Below are positions 26,239 to 35,834 of a stretch of 64,000 nt of DNA, piece after piece. The position numbers and the translations under genes are program-made. The notes beneath the pieces were generated by a model. That model worked only from the letters and a program-made list of their open reading frames with translations, searched no databases and was not told the origin of the DNA. Origin of the DNA: Kocuria rosea (GTDB lineage: Bacteria > Actinomycetota > Actinomycetes > Actinomycetales > Micrococcaceae); the NCBI RefSeq assembly GCF_006094695.1, contig NZ_CP035103.1, positions 930,001 to 994,000 of the forward strand, in the 5' to 3' direction. How positions within the stretch are numbered: position 1 is the stretch's first letter; every line of letters begins with the position of its first letter.

Positions 26239-26297
26239 GCGCACCGTCCCGGCGCCGGCCGTCCCGCCGGCCGCACGCCCCCGGACCCCACGACCAC

Positions 26298-26320
26298 CGC
26301 CCGGCGACCCCCGCCGGGCG
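26298..26320 (+). terminator. Hairpin after the LLM oxidoreductase gene
   Basis: CGCCCGGC and GCCGGGCG form an 8-bp stem with a 7-nt loop between the LLM gene and the alcohol dehydrogenase gene. It has no T-tract. Confidence 0.5.
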
Positions 26321-26347
26321 TCATCCGCACCACGACAGGAGCACCCC

Positions 26348-27394
26348 ATGACCACCGTCCCCGCCCTCGAGGCCGTCTCCGCCGACTCGGGCTTCCGCCG
26401 CACCACGATCGAGCGTCGCCCGGTCGGCCCGGGCGACGTCGAGATCGACATCCACTTTGCCGGCATCTGCCACTCCGACATCCACGTCGCGCGCGACGAG
26501 TGGGGCGGCACGCACTACCCCGTCACCCCGGGGCACGAGATCGTCGGCCGCGTCCGCGCGGTCGGGGAGTCCGTGACCGGCTTCGCCCCCGGCGACACGG
26601 TGGGCGTCGGCTGCTTCGTCGACTCCTGTGGCCGCTGCGAGTACTGCACCGGCGGCCAGGAGCAGTTCTGCACGGAGGGCGTGACTGCCACCTACAACAC
26701 GCCCCAGGCCGATGGGACCCCCACCCGGGGCGGCTACAGCGGCGGGATCGTGGTCGACGAGCGGTTCGTCCTGCGCGTCCCCGAGGCGCTCGACCCCGCC
26801 CGGGCCGCCCCGCTGCTGTGCGCCGGGATCACCACGTACGCCCCGTTCAGGCGCTGGGGCGCCGGACCGGGCCGGCGGGTGGCCGTCCTGGGCATGGGCG
26901 GGCTCGGCCACGTCGCCGTGAAGATCGCCGCCGCCATGGGCGCCGAGGTCACCGTCCTGAGCCAGAGCCTGTCCAAGCAGGAGGACGGCCTGGCCTTCGG
27001 CGCGACCGACTACTGGGCCACGAAGGACCCCGAGACCTTCGAGCGCAACAAGGGCCGCTTCGACCTGATCCTCAACACCGTCTCCGCGGACCTGCCCGTC
27101 GAGCAGTACCTGTCCCTGCTGCGGGTCGACGGCGTGCTGTGCTCCGTGGGGCTGCCCACCGAGCCGTACAGCGTCCGCCCGGGCGCCCTGATCGGCCCCC
27201 AGCGCGTGCTCACCGGGTCGATGGTCGGCGGGATCCCGCAGACGCAGGAGATGCTGGACTTCTGCGCCGAGCACGGCGTGGAGGCCGAGATCGAGCTGAT
27301 CGGCGCCGACGACGTCGACGCCGCCTACGACCGGGTGGTCGCCTCGGACGTGCGGTACCGCTTCGTCGTCGACGTCGCCCGCACCCTGGCGTAG
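26348..27394 (+). CDS. Zinc-dependent alcohol dehydrogenase (YahK/CAD-like)
   Basis: A 348-residue medium-chain dehydrogenase that interconverts alcohols and aldehydes with NAD(P)H. Catalytic zinc ligands are C41 (GICHSD), H63/E64 (PGHEIVG) and the later cysteine in LLCAGIT; structural zinc cysteines are C94, C97, C100 and C108. The cofactor motif is [13 protein letters not shown]. The pattern fits the cinnamyl-alcohol-dehydrogenase/YahK subfamily, which usually prefers NADPH. AGGAG lies before the ATG. Confidence 0.9.
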   Translation: MTTVPALEAVSADSGFRRTTIERRPVGPGDVEIDIHFAGICHSDIHVARDEWGGTHYPVTPGHEIVGRVRAVGESVTGFAPGDTVGVGCFVDSCGRCEYCTGGQEQFCTEGVTATYNTPQADGTPTRGGYSGGIVVDERFVLRVPEALDPARAAPLLCAGITTYAPFRRWGAGPGRRVAVLGMGGLGHVAVKIAAAMGAEVTVLSQSLSKQEDGLAFGATDYWATKDPETFERNKGRFDLILNTVSADLPVEQYLSLLRVDGVLCSVGLPTEPYSVRPGALIGPQRVLTGSMVGGIPQTQEMLDFCAEHGVEAEIELIGADDVDAAYDRVVASDVRYRFVVDVARTLA

Positions 27395-27452
27395 CCGCCC
27401 GGATCATCAGCAGCCTGCGGCTCCGGCCGCGCCGGTGGTTAGAGTGGGGTCC

Positions 27453-29663
27453 ATGGCCCACACCACCACCACCGACGGCGCGCTGCGCCGGCTCGCCGAG
27501 GCCTACCGGGTCTCCACGACCTACTCCGGGTTCGACGGACAGGAGCGGGAGGTCCCGGAGCCGACGCTGCGCGCCGTGCTCGACGCGCTGGGCGCGGACG
27601 CCGGGGACGACGCCGCGATCGAGGCGTGCCTCGCCCAGCGGGAGCTGGCGCCCTGGCGGCGGGTCCTGCCGCCCGTGGTCGTCGCCGTCGCGGGGGAGCG
27701 CACCCGCTTCGCCGTGCACGTCCCGCACGGCTCCACCGTCCGCGTGACCCTCGTGGCGGAGGGCGGCGCCCGGACCACCGCCCCCCAGGTCGACAACTGG
27801 CGCTCCCCGCGGGACGTGGACGGCGTCCTCACCGGCCAGGCCACCTTCGAGGTGCCCGAGGGCCTCGCCGTGGGCTGGTACGAGGTCCGCGCCGAGTGCC
27901 CCGAGGTCGACGGCGGACGCGCGGTCACGACGCCGCTGGCCGTGACCCCGCGGCACCTCGCCAGCACCGACCGGCTGCACGGCCGGCACCGCTGGGGCTA
28001 CATGGCGCAGATCTACTCGGTGACCTCCGGGCGCTCGTGGGGCGTGGGCGACGCCTCGGACCTCGCGAGCCTCGCCGCGATCTCGGGCGAGCAGGGGGCG
28101 GACTACCTGCTGGTCAACCCGCTGCACGCCGCCGAGCCCGCACCGCCGGTGGAGCCCTCGCCGTACCTGCCGACCAGCCGCCGCTTCTTCAACCCCCTCT
28201 ACCTGCGCATCGCCGAGGTCCCCGAGTACGCCTACCTGCGCCCGGGCGACCTCGAGGTGGTCAACACGCTGGCCGCCATCCAGCGCAAGGACAACCTCGA
28301 CACCAGCACCATCGACCGGGACAGGGCGTACGCGGCCAAGCTGAAGAGCCTCGAGCTGCTGTTCACCGTCCGCCGCTCCCCGCACCGCCAGCAGCAGCTG
28401 CGCCGGTTCGTGGCCGAGGGCGGGCAGGGCCTGCAGGACTTCGGCCTGTGGTGCGCGCTGCGGGAGGAGCTCGGCGAGGACGCCCCCGAGTGGGACGACG
28501 CCGCGGCGCGCCCCGACGCCCCGTACGCGGTGGAGGCGCGGACCCGGCTGTCCGACCGGATCGACTTCCACGTGTGGATGCAGTGGCTGCTGGACGAGCA
28601 GCTCGAGGCCGCCCAGCGCGCGGCGCACCTGGCCGGGATGGACATCGGCGTGATCCACGACCTCGCCGTGGGCGTGCACAAGCAGGGCGCCGACGCGTGG
28701 ACGCTCCAGGACGTGCTGGCCCTGGGCGTCAGCGTGGGCGCGCCCGCGGACATGTACAACCAGAAGGGCCAGAACTGGTCCCAGCCCCCGTGGCACCCGG
28801 AGCGCCTGGCCGAGGCCGGCTACCTGCCCTGGCGGGACATGCTGCGCACGATCTTCCGGCACGCCGGCGGCATCCGGGTGGACCACGTCCTCGGCCTGTT
28901 CCGGCTGTGGTGGATCCCGGACGGCCAGGAGGCCTCGGAGGGCGCCTACGTCTACTACGACCACGAGGCGATGGTCGGCATCCTCGCGCTCGAGGCGGAG
29001 CTCGCCGGGGCGGTGGTGGTCGGGGAGGACCTGGGCACCCTCGAGCCGTGGGTGCGGGAGTACCTCGCGGAGCGCGGCGTGCTGGGCACCTCGATCCTGT
29101 GGTTCGAGGTGGACGGCGACGAGCCGCTCCCCCCGGCGCAGTACCGGGAGCTGAGCATGGCCTCGGTCAGCACCCACGACTTCCCGCCCACGGCGGGATT
29201 CCTGGAGGGCGTGCAGGTGGACGTGCGCCAGGAGCTGGGCCTGCTGGCCCGGCCCGTGGAGGAGGAGCGGGCCGAGGCCCGCCGGCAGCTCGACACGTTC
29301 TTCGCGGCCGTCGCCGCGGACGGGCTGCTCCCCGACGGGGACGCCACGGACGAGCAGGGCCTGGTCGAGGCGCTGCACCGCTACCTCGCCCAGTCCCCGG
29401 CGCTGCTGTTCAACGTCTCCCTCGTGGACGCCGTCGGCGAGCGCCGGATGCAGAACCAGCCGGGCACGGGGGACGAGTACCCGAACTGGCGCGTGCCCCT
29501 GGCCGACTCCGCGGGCAACCCGGTGCTGATCGAGCAGCTGCCGGACAACGCGCGGGCGAACTCCCTGGTGCGCGCCGTCAACGAGGCGCTCGGCAACCGC
29601 TCCCGCCTCCGGTCCGTGGGGGAGCCGGGGCAGCCCGAGCACACCGACCGCACGGCGCCCTGA
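27453..29663 (+). CDS. malQ: 4-alpha-glucanotransferase (amylomaltase)
   Basis: Glycoside hydrolase family 77 enzyme that transfers alpha-1,4-glucan segments in maltodextrin and glycogen metabolism. At 736 residues it is of the long actinobacterial type with an N-terminal beta-domain (about 1-150). Catalytic residues are D477 (GIRVDHVLG), E525 (VGEDLGTLEPWV) and D576 (STHDFPP). The ATG at 27453 follows TAGAGT by 7 nt without a ribosome binding site, so it is probably leaderless. No other glycogen genes are adjacent. Confidence 0.92.
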   Translation: MAHTTTTDGALRRLAEAYRVSTTYSGFDGQEREVPEPTLRAVLDALGADAGDDAAIEACLAQRELAPWRRVLPPVVVAVAGERTRFAVHVPHGSTVRVTLVAEGGARTTAPQVDNWRSPRDVDGVLTGQATFEVPEGLAVGWYEVRAECPEVDGGRAVTTPLAVTPRHLASTDRLHGRHRWGYMAQIYSVTSGRSWGVGDASDLASLAAISGEQGADYLLVNPLHAAEPAPPVEPSPYLPTSRRFFNPLYLRIAEVPEYAYLRPGDLEVVNTLAAIQRKDNLDTSTIDRDRAYAAKLKSLELLFTVRRSPHRQQQLRRFVAEGGQGLQDFGLWCALREELGEDAPEWDDAAARPDAPYAVEARTRLSDRIDFHVWMQWLLDEQLEAAQRAAHLAGMDIGVIHDLAVGVHKQGADAWTLQDVLALGVSVGAPADMYNQKGQNWSQPPWHPERLAEAGYLPWRDMLRTIFRHAGGIRVDHVLGLFRLWWIPDGQEASEGAYVYYDHEAMVGILALEAELAGAVVVGEDLGTLEPWVREYLAERGVLGTSILWFEVDGDEPLPPAQYRELSMASVSTHDFPPTAGFLEGVQVDVRQELGLLARPVEEERAEARRQLDTFFAAVAADGLLPDGDATDEQGLVEALHRYLAQSPALLFNVSLVDAVGERRMQNQPGTGDEYPNWRVPLADSAGNPVLIEQLPDNARANSLVRAVNEALGNRSRLRSVGEPGQPEHTDRTAP

Positions 29664-29721
29664 CCACGCCCCCGCGGCCCCACCCGCAGCACCCCCCTGC
29701 CCCGAACGGAGGAAGCACCGC

Positions 29722-30591
29722 ATGACGGAGCCGACGACGCCCCGCCCGGCCACCGTGCCGCTCGCACCGCCCATCCGCTACGTGGCCCTCGGCGACTCCA
29801 TGACCGAGGGCGTGGGCGACCCCGACCCCGCCCGCCCCAACGGGGTGCGCGGCTGGGCCGACCTCGTGGCCGAGCAGCTGACCGCGGCCCACCCGGACAC
29901 CCGCTACGCGAACCTCGCGGTCCGGGGGCGGCTGCTCCGCGGGATCGTCGAGGAGCAGCTCGAGGCGTGCCTGGCCCTGGAGCCGACCCTGGTGAGCCTC
30001 TACGCCGGGGGCAACGACCTGCTGCGCCCCCGCGCGGACGTGGACGCCCTCATGGGGGTCTACGAGCAGGCGGTCGCCCGGCTGCGGGGCTCCGGCGCCC
30101 AGGTGGTGCTGTTCACGGCCTTCGACCCCGGCCGGGACGCCCCCACGTCCTGGACCCGCCCCCGGCAGGCGCTCTACAACGAGCACGTCCGGGAGATCGC
30201 CGACCGGCACGGGTGCCTGGTCCTCGACTACTGGCGGATGCGCACCCTGCAGGACTGGCGCTACTGGGCGGTGGACCGGCTGCACATGTCGACCGCGGGG
30301 CACACCCGCGTGGCCGCCCGGGTGCTCGAGCTGCTGGGCGTGGAGCACGCCCTGGAGCTGCCGCCCACCGACCGGCTGCCGGTCACGGCGAGCCCGGGGG
30401 TGCTGAAGGAGGACCTCCTCTGGGCCCGCGAGTACCTGCTGCCCTGGGTCGGGCGGCGGCTGCGCGGGACCTCCTCCGGGGACGCGGTCGCCGCCCGCCA
30501 CCCCGGGTACACGACGCTGCTCCCGCGCCCGGTGCTCCCCGCCGGTCCCGCGGCCCCCGCGGAGCCGTCGGCCCCCGCCCGGTGCGGCTGA
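29722..30591 (+). CDS. SGNH/GDSL-family hydrolase
   Basis: A 289-residue serine hydrolase with esterase/lipase fold. Block [10 protein letters not shown] contains the nucleophile S26, block III GGND gives the oxyanion asparagine, and block V DRLHMS supplies D185 and H188. There is no signal peptide, so it acts in the cytoplasm, and its natural ester is unknown. The C-terminal 40 residues are Pro/Ala-rich. GGAGGAAG lies before the ATG, 58 bp after malQ, so co-transcription is likely. Confidence 0.85.
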   Translation: MTEPTTPRPATVPLAPPIRYVALGDSMTEGVGDPDPARPNGVRGWADLVAEQLTAAHPDTRYANLAVRGRLLRGIVEEQLEACLALEPTLVSLYAGGNDLLRPRADVDALMGVYEQAVARLRGSGAQVVLFTAFDPGRDAPTSWTRPRQALYNEHVREIADRHGCLVLDYWRMRTLQDWRYWAVDRLHMSTAGHTRVAARVLELLGVEHALELPPTDRLPVTASPGVLKEDLLWAREYLLPWVGRRLRGTSSGDAVAARHPGYTTLLPRPVLPAGPAAPAEPSAPARCG

Positions 30592-30608
30592 GCAGGGAGT
30601 CCCCCGGT

Positions 30609-30636
30609 TTGCGGGGGTCCGGGGAGCCGGTAGACT
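30609..30636 (+). promoter_or_regulatory. Upstream promoter P1 of the ribosomal protein operon
   Basis: TTGCGG and TAGACT are separated by 16 bp. The same pair of hexamers recurs 59 bp downstream. Confidence 0.55.
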
Positions 30637-30666
30637 GACCCGAAGCTGGTCACACCTGACGTCAGG

Positions 30667-30695
30667 TTGCGGGGAAGTCCGTCCGGGCCTAGACT
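30667..30695 (+). promoter_or_regulatory. Downstream promoter P2 of the ribosomal protein operon
   Basis: TTGCGG and TAGACT separated by 17 bp. Transcription would begin near 30702, leaving a leader of about 215 nt (30702-30916) in which I see no ORF or known riboswitch. Confidence 0.6.
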
Positions 30696-30916
30696 TCAAG
30701 GCTGTCGTGTGGTGGAGTCCACCTTCCGGCACCTTGATCTTCACCGTCTTCATCGTGGCGAGGCCTTCGCCGGTTCCGGCCGCAGGCCTTACGAGAGGGC
30801 CCGGTTGGCGAACGGTGGCAATTCTGAAGGTGGCGGGACGCCCGTTGCCGCAGCTGAGTGATCAACTGCGGCACCCACTGCGTGCCGTCATTTCGTCAAC
30901 ATTGGAGGAGAACACT

Positions 30917-31153
30917 ATGGCAGCGCACTGCCAGGTGACCGGAGCTCAGCCGGGCTTTGGGCACAGCATTTCGCACTCGCACCGCCGTACCAAGCGCCGG
31001 TTCGACCCGAACATCCAGAAGAAGCGGTACTGGGTGCCGTCGCTGCGCCGCAGCGTGACGCTCAACGTCAGCGCCAAGGGCATCAAGGTCATCGACGCCC
31101 GTGGCATCGATTCCGTCGTGACCGACATTCTCGCACGTGGGGAGAAGATCTAG
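30917..31153 (+). CDS. rpmB: 50S ribosomal protein L28
   Basis: A 78-residue large-subunit protein with the L28 pattern: [25 protein letters not shown] and the C-terminal [21 protein letters not shown]. Only one cysteine remains in place of the CxxC pairs of zinc-binding L28, so this is the zinc-independent form. TTGGAGGAG gives a strong ribosome binding site. It is the first gene of rpmB-rpmG-rpsN and is read from two tandem promoters. Confidence 0.93.
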   Translation: MAAHCQVTGAQPGFGHSISHSHRRTKRRFDPNIQKKRYWVPSLRRSVTLNVSAKGIKVIDARGIDSVVTDILARGEKI

Positions 31154-31154
31154 C

Positions 31155-31322
<168 letters not shown>

Positions 31323-31326
31323 ATCC

Positions 31327-31632
31327 ATGGCCAAGAAGTCCAAGATCGCCAAGAACGAGCAGCGCAAGGTCGTCGTCGAGCGCTACGCCGCGAAGCGTGC
31401 CGAGCTCAAGAAGACCCTCGTCGACGAGAACGCCACCGACGAGGCCCGCGAGGAGGCCCGCCTGGGCCTGCAGAAGCTGCCCCGGGACGCCTCCCCGGTC
31501 CGGCTGCGCAACCGGGACCAGATCGACGGCCGCCCCCGCGGCACCCTCCAGAAGTTCGGCATCTCCCGCGTCCGGTTCCGCGACATGGCTCACCGCGGCG
31601 AACTGCCCGGCATCACCAAGTCCAGCTGGTAA
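31327..31632 (+). CDS. rpsN: 30S ribosomal protein S14
   Basis: A 101-residue S14 of the long type, without the CxxC...CxxC zinc motif of the short (~61-residue) form. The C-terminal [28 protein letters not shown] and [11 protein letters not shown] are diagnostic. It follows rpmG by 4 bp. In other actinobacteria this trio is often the zinc-starvation set controlled by Zur. I see no Zur-like palindrome before rpmB here. Confidence 0.93.
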   Translation: MAKKSKIAKNEQRKVVVERYAAKRAELKKTLVDENATDEAREEARLGLQKLPRDASPVRLRNRDQIDGRPRGTLQKFGISRVRFRDMAHRGELPGITKSSW

Positions 31633-31705
31633 TTTCTGACGCAGGAGCGCGATCGGTCCCCCGTGCCGCGCTTCCCCACGACCCCAAGTCCAGGAGGACA
31701 TGAAC

Positions 31706-31990
31706 ATGGCTAAGAACCGCAGTGAACTCGTCGCAGAGGTCGCCGAGAAGGCCGGCACCACCAACGCCGCCGTGAACGGCGTCCTGGACGCGATGTTCCA
31801 GGTCTTCGAGGAGTCCGTCTCCGCCGGTGAGAAGATCACCATCCCGGGCTGGCTGGCCGTCGAGCGCACCGACCGTGCCGCCCGCACCGGTCGCAACCCG
31901 CAGACCGGCGAGACCATCGAGATCCCGGCCGGCCACGGCGTCAAGCTGACCGCTGGTTCCAAGCTCAAGGCGGCCGTGTCCAAGAAGTAA
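31706..31990 (+). CDS. hup: HU-family nucleoid protein
   Basis: A 94-residue histone-like DNA-bending protein. It has the N-terminal dimerising helices (KNRSELVAEVAEKAGTTNAAV), the beta arm RTGRNPQTGETIEIPAG with the intercalating proline, and a lysine-rich end without the long Lys/Ala tail of mycobacterial HupB. AGGAGG eight bases upstream picks the second ATG. It lies 73 bp after rpsN and is probably co-transcribed, then terminated by a strong hairpin. Confidence 0.92.
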   Translation: MAKNRSELVAEVAEKAGTTNAAVNGVLDAMFQVFEESVSAGEKITIPGWLAVERTDRAARTGRNPQTGETIEIPAGHGVKLTAGSKLKAAVSKK

Positions 31991-32033
31991 GGACACCCGC
32001 GGGTCCGTTCCGGACCCCGTCCCATGGCTTCGT

Positions 32034-32070
32034 CCGAAGGGGCGGCCCCGCACCGGGGCCGCCCCTTCGG
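32034..32070 (+). terminator. Terminator of the rpmB-rpmG-rpsN-hup unit
   Basis: A perfect 17-bp stem (CCGAAGGGGCGGCCCCG and its complement) with a three-base loop lies 43 bp after the hup stop. Confidence 0.85.
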
Positions 32071-32203
32071 CGTGCCCGGGCCCCGCGCCGCGGACACGAC
32101 CGGCAGCGCGGCCCCCGGCACCGCAATTGGTCCGGTGCCGGGGGCGGCGCGCATAATGGGACCACCGGGCCGAGCGGCCGGCGATCCAGACGGGAGGTGC
32201 GGC

Positions 32204-32878
32204 GTGAGCCCACGTGCACGGCGCCTCGCCCGCGGCTGGGCCGGAGCGGCCATCGCCACCTCCGCCGCCGCGATCTCCCACGCGGCCGCCGGCGGGCAGG
32301 CCCCGCCCGTCGTGCTCGTGCTCCTCTCGCTGGCCCTGTCCGGGCCGCTGTGCATGGCCCTGGCCGGCCGGGTGCTCTCGCGGTCGTCCCTGCTGCTGGG
32401 CGTGCTGCTCAGCCAGTCCGTGCTGCACGCCCTGTTCGCGGCCTCCGGCGGCGCCGGCACGATGGCCCACGCCGCGCACCCCTCCCTGCACCACGCCGCC
32501 CAGCACGGCGCCACGGGGGGTGCGCCCGGCCCCGCCCTGGTGCTGGAGGTCCAGTCCCACGCCGAGCACGGCGGGACCGCCATGCTCGTCGCCCACGCGC
32601 TCGCCGCACTGGCCTCCTACGTGCTCATGCGCCACGGCGAGGTCGCGGCCGTGGTCCTCCTGGAGGCGCTGCGGCTGCGCGTGCGCCGCCGGCGGCAGGT
32701 CCTGCCGGCCCCCGTGGTCGTCGGCCGCCCGCGTGCCGTGCGGGCCGGGCGCCCGCACGTGCTGACCGACCAGACGCTCCTGCGTCCCGTGCGCTCCCAC
32801 CGCGGGCCGCCGCGCGCCCGCCGTCGACCCCTGCTGCCGGTCCTCCTCCCGGGACCCGCCACGCTGCCCGCCGGCTGA
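32204..32878 (+). CDS. Histidine-rich membrane protein in the copper cluster
   Basis: A 224-residue protein with about four hydrophobic segments and a His-rich loop near residues 88-123 (MAHAAHPSLHHAAQHG, SHAEHGG), then a basic Arg/Pro-rich tail. The GTG start is preceded by GGAGG at six bases. I do not recognise the family. The loop and its position before copC, pcuAC and ctaG suggest a metal-handling role, which is inference from context. Confidence 0.7.
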   Translation: MSPRARRLARGWAGAAIATSAAAISHAAAGGQAPPVVLVLLSLALSGPLCMALAGRVLSRSSLLLGVLLSQSVLHALFAASGGAGTMAHAAHPSLHHAAQHGATGGAPGPALVLEVQSHAEHGGTAMLVAHALAALASYVLMRHGEVAAVVLLEALRLRVRRRRQVLPAPVVVGRPRAVRAGRPHVLTDQTLLRPVRSHRGPPRARRRPLLPVLLPGPATLPAG

Positions 32879-33005
32879 GCCGGACGGCCGCGGGGCGCCG
32901 CCCGGGCCACCGACCTCGGCAGGACGTCCGACGGCCCGTGCCCGCCGCCGGCCCTCCCGGCCCGGCGGCCCCGCCCACCGCCGCCCGGCCCTCCGAGGAG
33001 ACCCC

Positions 33006-33566
33006 ATGCCCACGTCCACCACCCGCCGCACCGCCGCCCTGCTGGCAGCGGGAGCCCTCACCCTCCTGCCCCTGCTGCCCGCAGCCGCGCACGACGAGCT
33101 GACCGCCGTCACGCCGGAGCCCGACTCCGTCCTGACCACCGCGCCGGAGGAGCTCGAGCTCACCTTCTCCGGCGAGATCATGGACATCGGCCACCAGATC
33201 CTGGTCACCGACTCCGAGGGACGCTCCGTGACGGAGGGCCCGCTCGAGCCGGAGGGGAACACGGTCGTCCAGCCCCTGGCCGCGGCCGGCGCGGAGGACG
33301 AGACCTACCGCGTGGTCTGGCGCGTGGTCTCCGGCGACGGGCACCCCATCGAGGGGACGTTCAGCTACGACGTCGGCTCCGGCGGCGAGCCCTCGGCGGA
33401 CCCGAGCGCCGCGGTCGAGGACGCCGCCGCGAGCGCCCAGGACGCCGCGGACCGCGCCTCGTCCGGGGACGTCCCGCTCTGGCTCGTCGCGGTCGCGGGC
33501 GGGGCCGTGGCCCTCGCCGTGCTCGGCGTGGTGAGCCTCGTCTCGAGCCGGCGCCGCAAGGGCTGA
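33006..33566 (+). CDS. CopC-domain copper-binding protein
   Basis: A 186-residue exported protein. The signal peptide probably ends at PAAA-HDEL, so the mature protein would begin with H29. With D111 and H113 in SGDGHPIEG, this gives the single Cu(II) site of CopC. The CopC domain (29-125) is followed by an acidic Ala-rich linker and a C-terminal transmembrane anchor (about 157-178) ending in RRRKG, so it is tethered to the outer face of the membrane. AGGAG precedes the ATG. It probably supplies copper to the CopD/CtaG protein encoded downstream. Confidence 0.88.
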   Translation: MPTSTTRRTAALLAAGALTLLPLLPAAAHDELTAVTPEPDSVLTTAPEELELTFSGEIMDIGHQILVTDSEGRSVTEGPLEPEGNTVVQPLAAAGAEDETYRVVWRVVSGDGHPIEGTFSYDVGSGGEPSADPSAAVEDAAASAQDAADRASSGDVPLWLVAVAGGAVALAVLGVVSLVSSRRRKG

Positions 33567-33713
33567 GCTCCCGGGGTCCGCCCCGCTTCCGCACCGTCCG
33601 CACCTCCCGGCCGCAGCCCGCCGGGCGCCGCCGCGCCCCCGGGGGCTGCCGCCGTGCACCCTTCTGCGCGTGCCCGCCCCGCGCATCCTCGTCATCGACT
33701 CCCAGGAGCACCC

Positions 33714-34466
33714 ATGCCCACTTCCCTGCCCACTTCCCTGCCCACTTCCCTGCCCGCTTCCCTGCCCACCTCCCTGCCCGCCGCGCTGCTGCGCACCGGC
33801 ACCGTCCTCGCCCTCGGCGCCCTCGCGCTCACGGGCTGCGCGTCCTCCGCCCAGGAGCCGGCACCGTCCGCCGCGTCCACCTCCGCCTCCGGCGTTCTCT
33901 CCCCGCACGACGCCGGGGGCGCCGCCGCGCACGAACCGCTCACCGTGGAGCAGCCCTGGGCGAAGGCGGGCCCCGCCGGGGGGATGACCGGGGTGTTCGG
34001 CACCCTCGTCAACGAGGGCGACGCCCCGGTCGTGCTCACCGGCGCGTCCGCCGAGGGCGTCGCCGGGGCGGTCGAGCTGCACGAGACCGTGCTCGACCCC
34101 GAGACCGGCAGCACGGTCATGCAGCGGATGCAGGACCCGGTCGGCATCGCGCCGGGGGAGTCCTACGCCCTCGAGCCCGGGGCGGACCACCTCATGCTCC
34201 TGGACCTGCGCTGCGGGCTCCGTGCCGGGGACGACCTCGAGCTCGTCCTGCGCTTCGAGGGCGGGACCCAGCAGACGGTCACGGCGGCCGTCCGCGACTA
34301 CGCGGGCGCCCAGGAGGAGTACGCCCCGGGCCACGGCGAGGACGAGGACGCAGGCGAGGACGACCACGCGGACGACGGCGAGGGGCACGCCGGGGGCCAC
34401 GCGAGCGGGACGGGGTCGCCCTCCGGGGCCACGCCGGCGGCGGACCTGCCGGGCTGCCGTGGGTGA
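33714..34466 (+). CDS. PCuAC-type copper chaperone lipoprotein
   Basis: A 250-residue lipoprotein (lipobox LTGC) of the PCu(A)C family, which carries Cu(I) to the CuA centre of cytochrome oxidase. The copper site appears as ELHET, VMQRM and ADHLML, matching the family's H-M...H-M arrangement. The extreme C terminus is rich in His, Asp and Glu (GHGEDEDAGEDDHADDGEGH) and may add metal sites. The signal peptide begins with five PTSL-type units encoded by tandem 12-bp repeats. The stop overlaps the start of the DyP gene by 8 bp. Confidence 0.88.
   Translation: MPTSLPTSLPTSLPASLPTSLPAALLRTGTVLALGALALTGCASSAQEPAPSAASTSASGVLSPHDAGGAAAHEPLTVEQPWAKAGPAGGMTGVFGTLVNEGDAPVVLTGASAEGVAGAVELHETVLDPETGSTVMQRMQDPVGIAPGESYALEPGADHLMLLDLRCGLRAGDDLELVLRFEGGTQQTVTAAVRDYAGAQEEYAPGHGEDEDAGEDDHADDGEGHAGGHASGTGSPSGATPAADLPGCRG
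33717..33776 (+). repeat. Five tandem 12-bp repeats in the PCuAC signal-peptide region
   Basis: Five units of CCCACTTCCCTG or a one-base variant encode repeated Pro-Thr/Ala-Ser-Leu before the hydrophobic part of the signal sequence. The first three copies are identical. The 12-bp period keeps the frame, so copy number could vary without destroying the gene. Confidence 0.9.
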
Positions 34467-35727
34467 GGCCCGCGGCCTGGACCGGCGGCGCCTGCTCGTG
34501 GCGGGCGGCGCCGCCGGCGTCGGCGCCGCCTCCGCCCTGGGCCTGGAGTCGGCCCGCCGCGCCGGGGCCCCCGCCGCGGCCCCGCAGGACACCGCCCGGG
34601 CGGCACCGCAGGGGCACGGGCAGGCCGTCGAGCCCTTCCACGGCCCCCGGCAGGCCGGGGTGGCGACCGCGCCGCAGGCGTTCGCCGCCTTCGTGGCGCT
34701 GGACCTGAACCGGGACACCACCCGGGACGCGGTGCGGCGCCTGCTGCGGGTGCTCTCCGAGGACGCCGCCGCCCTGACCCAGGGGCGGGCGCCGGTCGCC
34801 GACCAGGAGCCGTGGCTCGCCGAGCACCCCGCGCGGCTCACGGTCACCCTCGGCTTCGGGCGGCGGCTGCTCGGACTGGTCGCCCCGGACCGGGTGCCGG
34901 CCTGGCTGCGGCCCCTGCCCCCGTTCTCGATCGACCGGCTCGAGGAGCGGTGGAGCGACGGCGACCTGCTGCTGCAGATCTGCGCCGACGACCGCCTCGC
35001 GGTCTCGCACGCCCAGCGGGTGCTGCTCAAGGCCGCCCGCTCCTTCGCCGCCGTGCGCTGGGTGCAGGACGGCTTCCGGCACACCGTGGGCTCCGTCCCG
35101 GACGGGCAGAGCATGCGCAACCTCTTCGGCCAGGTGGACGGCACCGTCAACCCCCGGGGCGGCAGCGAGGAGTACGAGCGGGTGGTCCACGGCCGGGACG
35201 GCTTCGCGCCGTGGGTCCCGGACGGCACGGCCCTGGTCGTCCGCCGGATCGCCATGAACCTGGACACCTGGGACGAGGCGGACACGCCGGCGCGGGAGGA
35301 CGCCGTCGGGCGGCGCCTGCGCGACGGCGCCCCGCTGACGGGCGGTGCCGAGCACGACGAGCCGGACCTCGCCGCGCGGGGGCCGCTGGGCTTTCCCGTC
35401 ATTGCGGACTACGCCCACGTGCGCCGCTCCCGCTCGGAGGACCCCCTCGAGCGGATCCACCGGCGGGTCTACAACTACGACCTGCCCGTGGCGGGTGCCT
35501 GGGGCACCCGGGGCCGGGGCGCGACCACCGGAGGGGTCAGCGACGCGGGGATGGTCTTCGCGGCGCACTGCGCGGACGTCGACCGCCAGTTCGTCCCGAT
35601 CCAGCGCCGGCTCGACGAGCTCGACATGCTCAACGCCTGGACCACCCCGGTCGGGTCCGCGGTCTTCGCCGTGCCCCCGGGCTGCGCGGAGGGAGGGTTC
35701 GTGGGGGACGTGCTCTTCGAGGACTGA
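34459..35727 (+). CDS. Tat-exported DyP-type peroxidase (EfeB-like)
   Basis: A 422-residue haem peroxidase. The N-terminal DRRRLLVAGGAAGVGAASAL is a twin-arginine signal. The DyP hallmark GQVDG begins at residue 224 with catalytic D227, and H320 in YAHVRRS is a candidate proximal haem ligand. EfeB proteins act with iron uptake (EfeUO), but no efe genes are here; the gene sits in a copper/oxidase-assembly cluster instead. The GTG at 34459 overlaps the end of the PCuAC gene and has a poor ribosome binding site, so translational coupling is likely. Confidence 0.85.
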   Translation: MGEARGLDRRRLLVAGGAAGVGAASALGLESARRAGAPAAAPQDTARAAPQGHGQAVEPFHGPRQAGVATAPQAFAAFVALDLNRDTTRDAVRRLLRVLSEDAAALTQGRAPVADQEPWLAEHPARLTVTLGFGRRLLGLVAPDRVPAWLRPLPPFSIDRLEERWSDGDLLLQICADDRLAVSHAQRVLLKAARSFAAVRWVQDGFRHTVGSVPDGQSMRNLFGQVDGTVNPRGGSEEYERVVHGRDGFAPWVPDGTALVVRRIAMNLDTWDEADTPAREDAVGRRLRDGAPLTGGAEHDEPDLAARGPLGFPVIADYAHVRRSRSEDPLERIHRRVYNYDLPVAGAWGTRGRGATTGGVSDAGMVFAAHCADVDRQFVPIQRRLDELDMLNAWTTPVGSAVFAVPPGCAEGGFVGDVLFED

Positions 35728-35834
35728 GGACCGCCCGTGTGGGATCCGGCACACGCGCACGGGCCGGTGCGCTCGGGGAGGGACAATGGAGACGGGCCGC
35801 CCCGTCGTCGTGGGGCGGATGAAGGAGACTGACC

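Noticed and set aside
30702..30916. Possible riboswitch or L28-type autoregulatory RNA in the rpmB leader
   Set aside because: The leader is long, but no known element and no convincing conserved hairpin could be recognised by eye.
30596..30916. Zur operator before the zinc-independent ribosomal protein genes
   Set aside because: No AT-rich palindrome resembling an actinobacterial Zur box was found.
34459..35727. efeUOB iron-uptake locus suggested by the EfeB-like peroxidase
   Set aside because: No EfeU permease or EfeO protein is encoded nearby; the neighbours are copper proteins.
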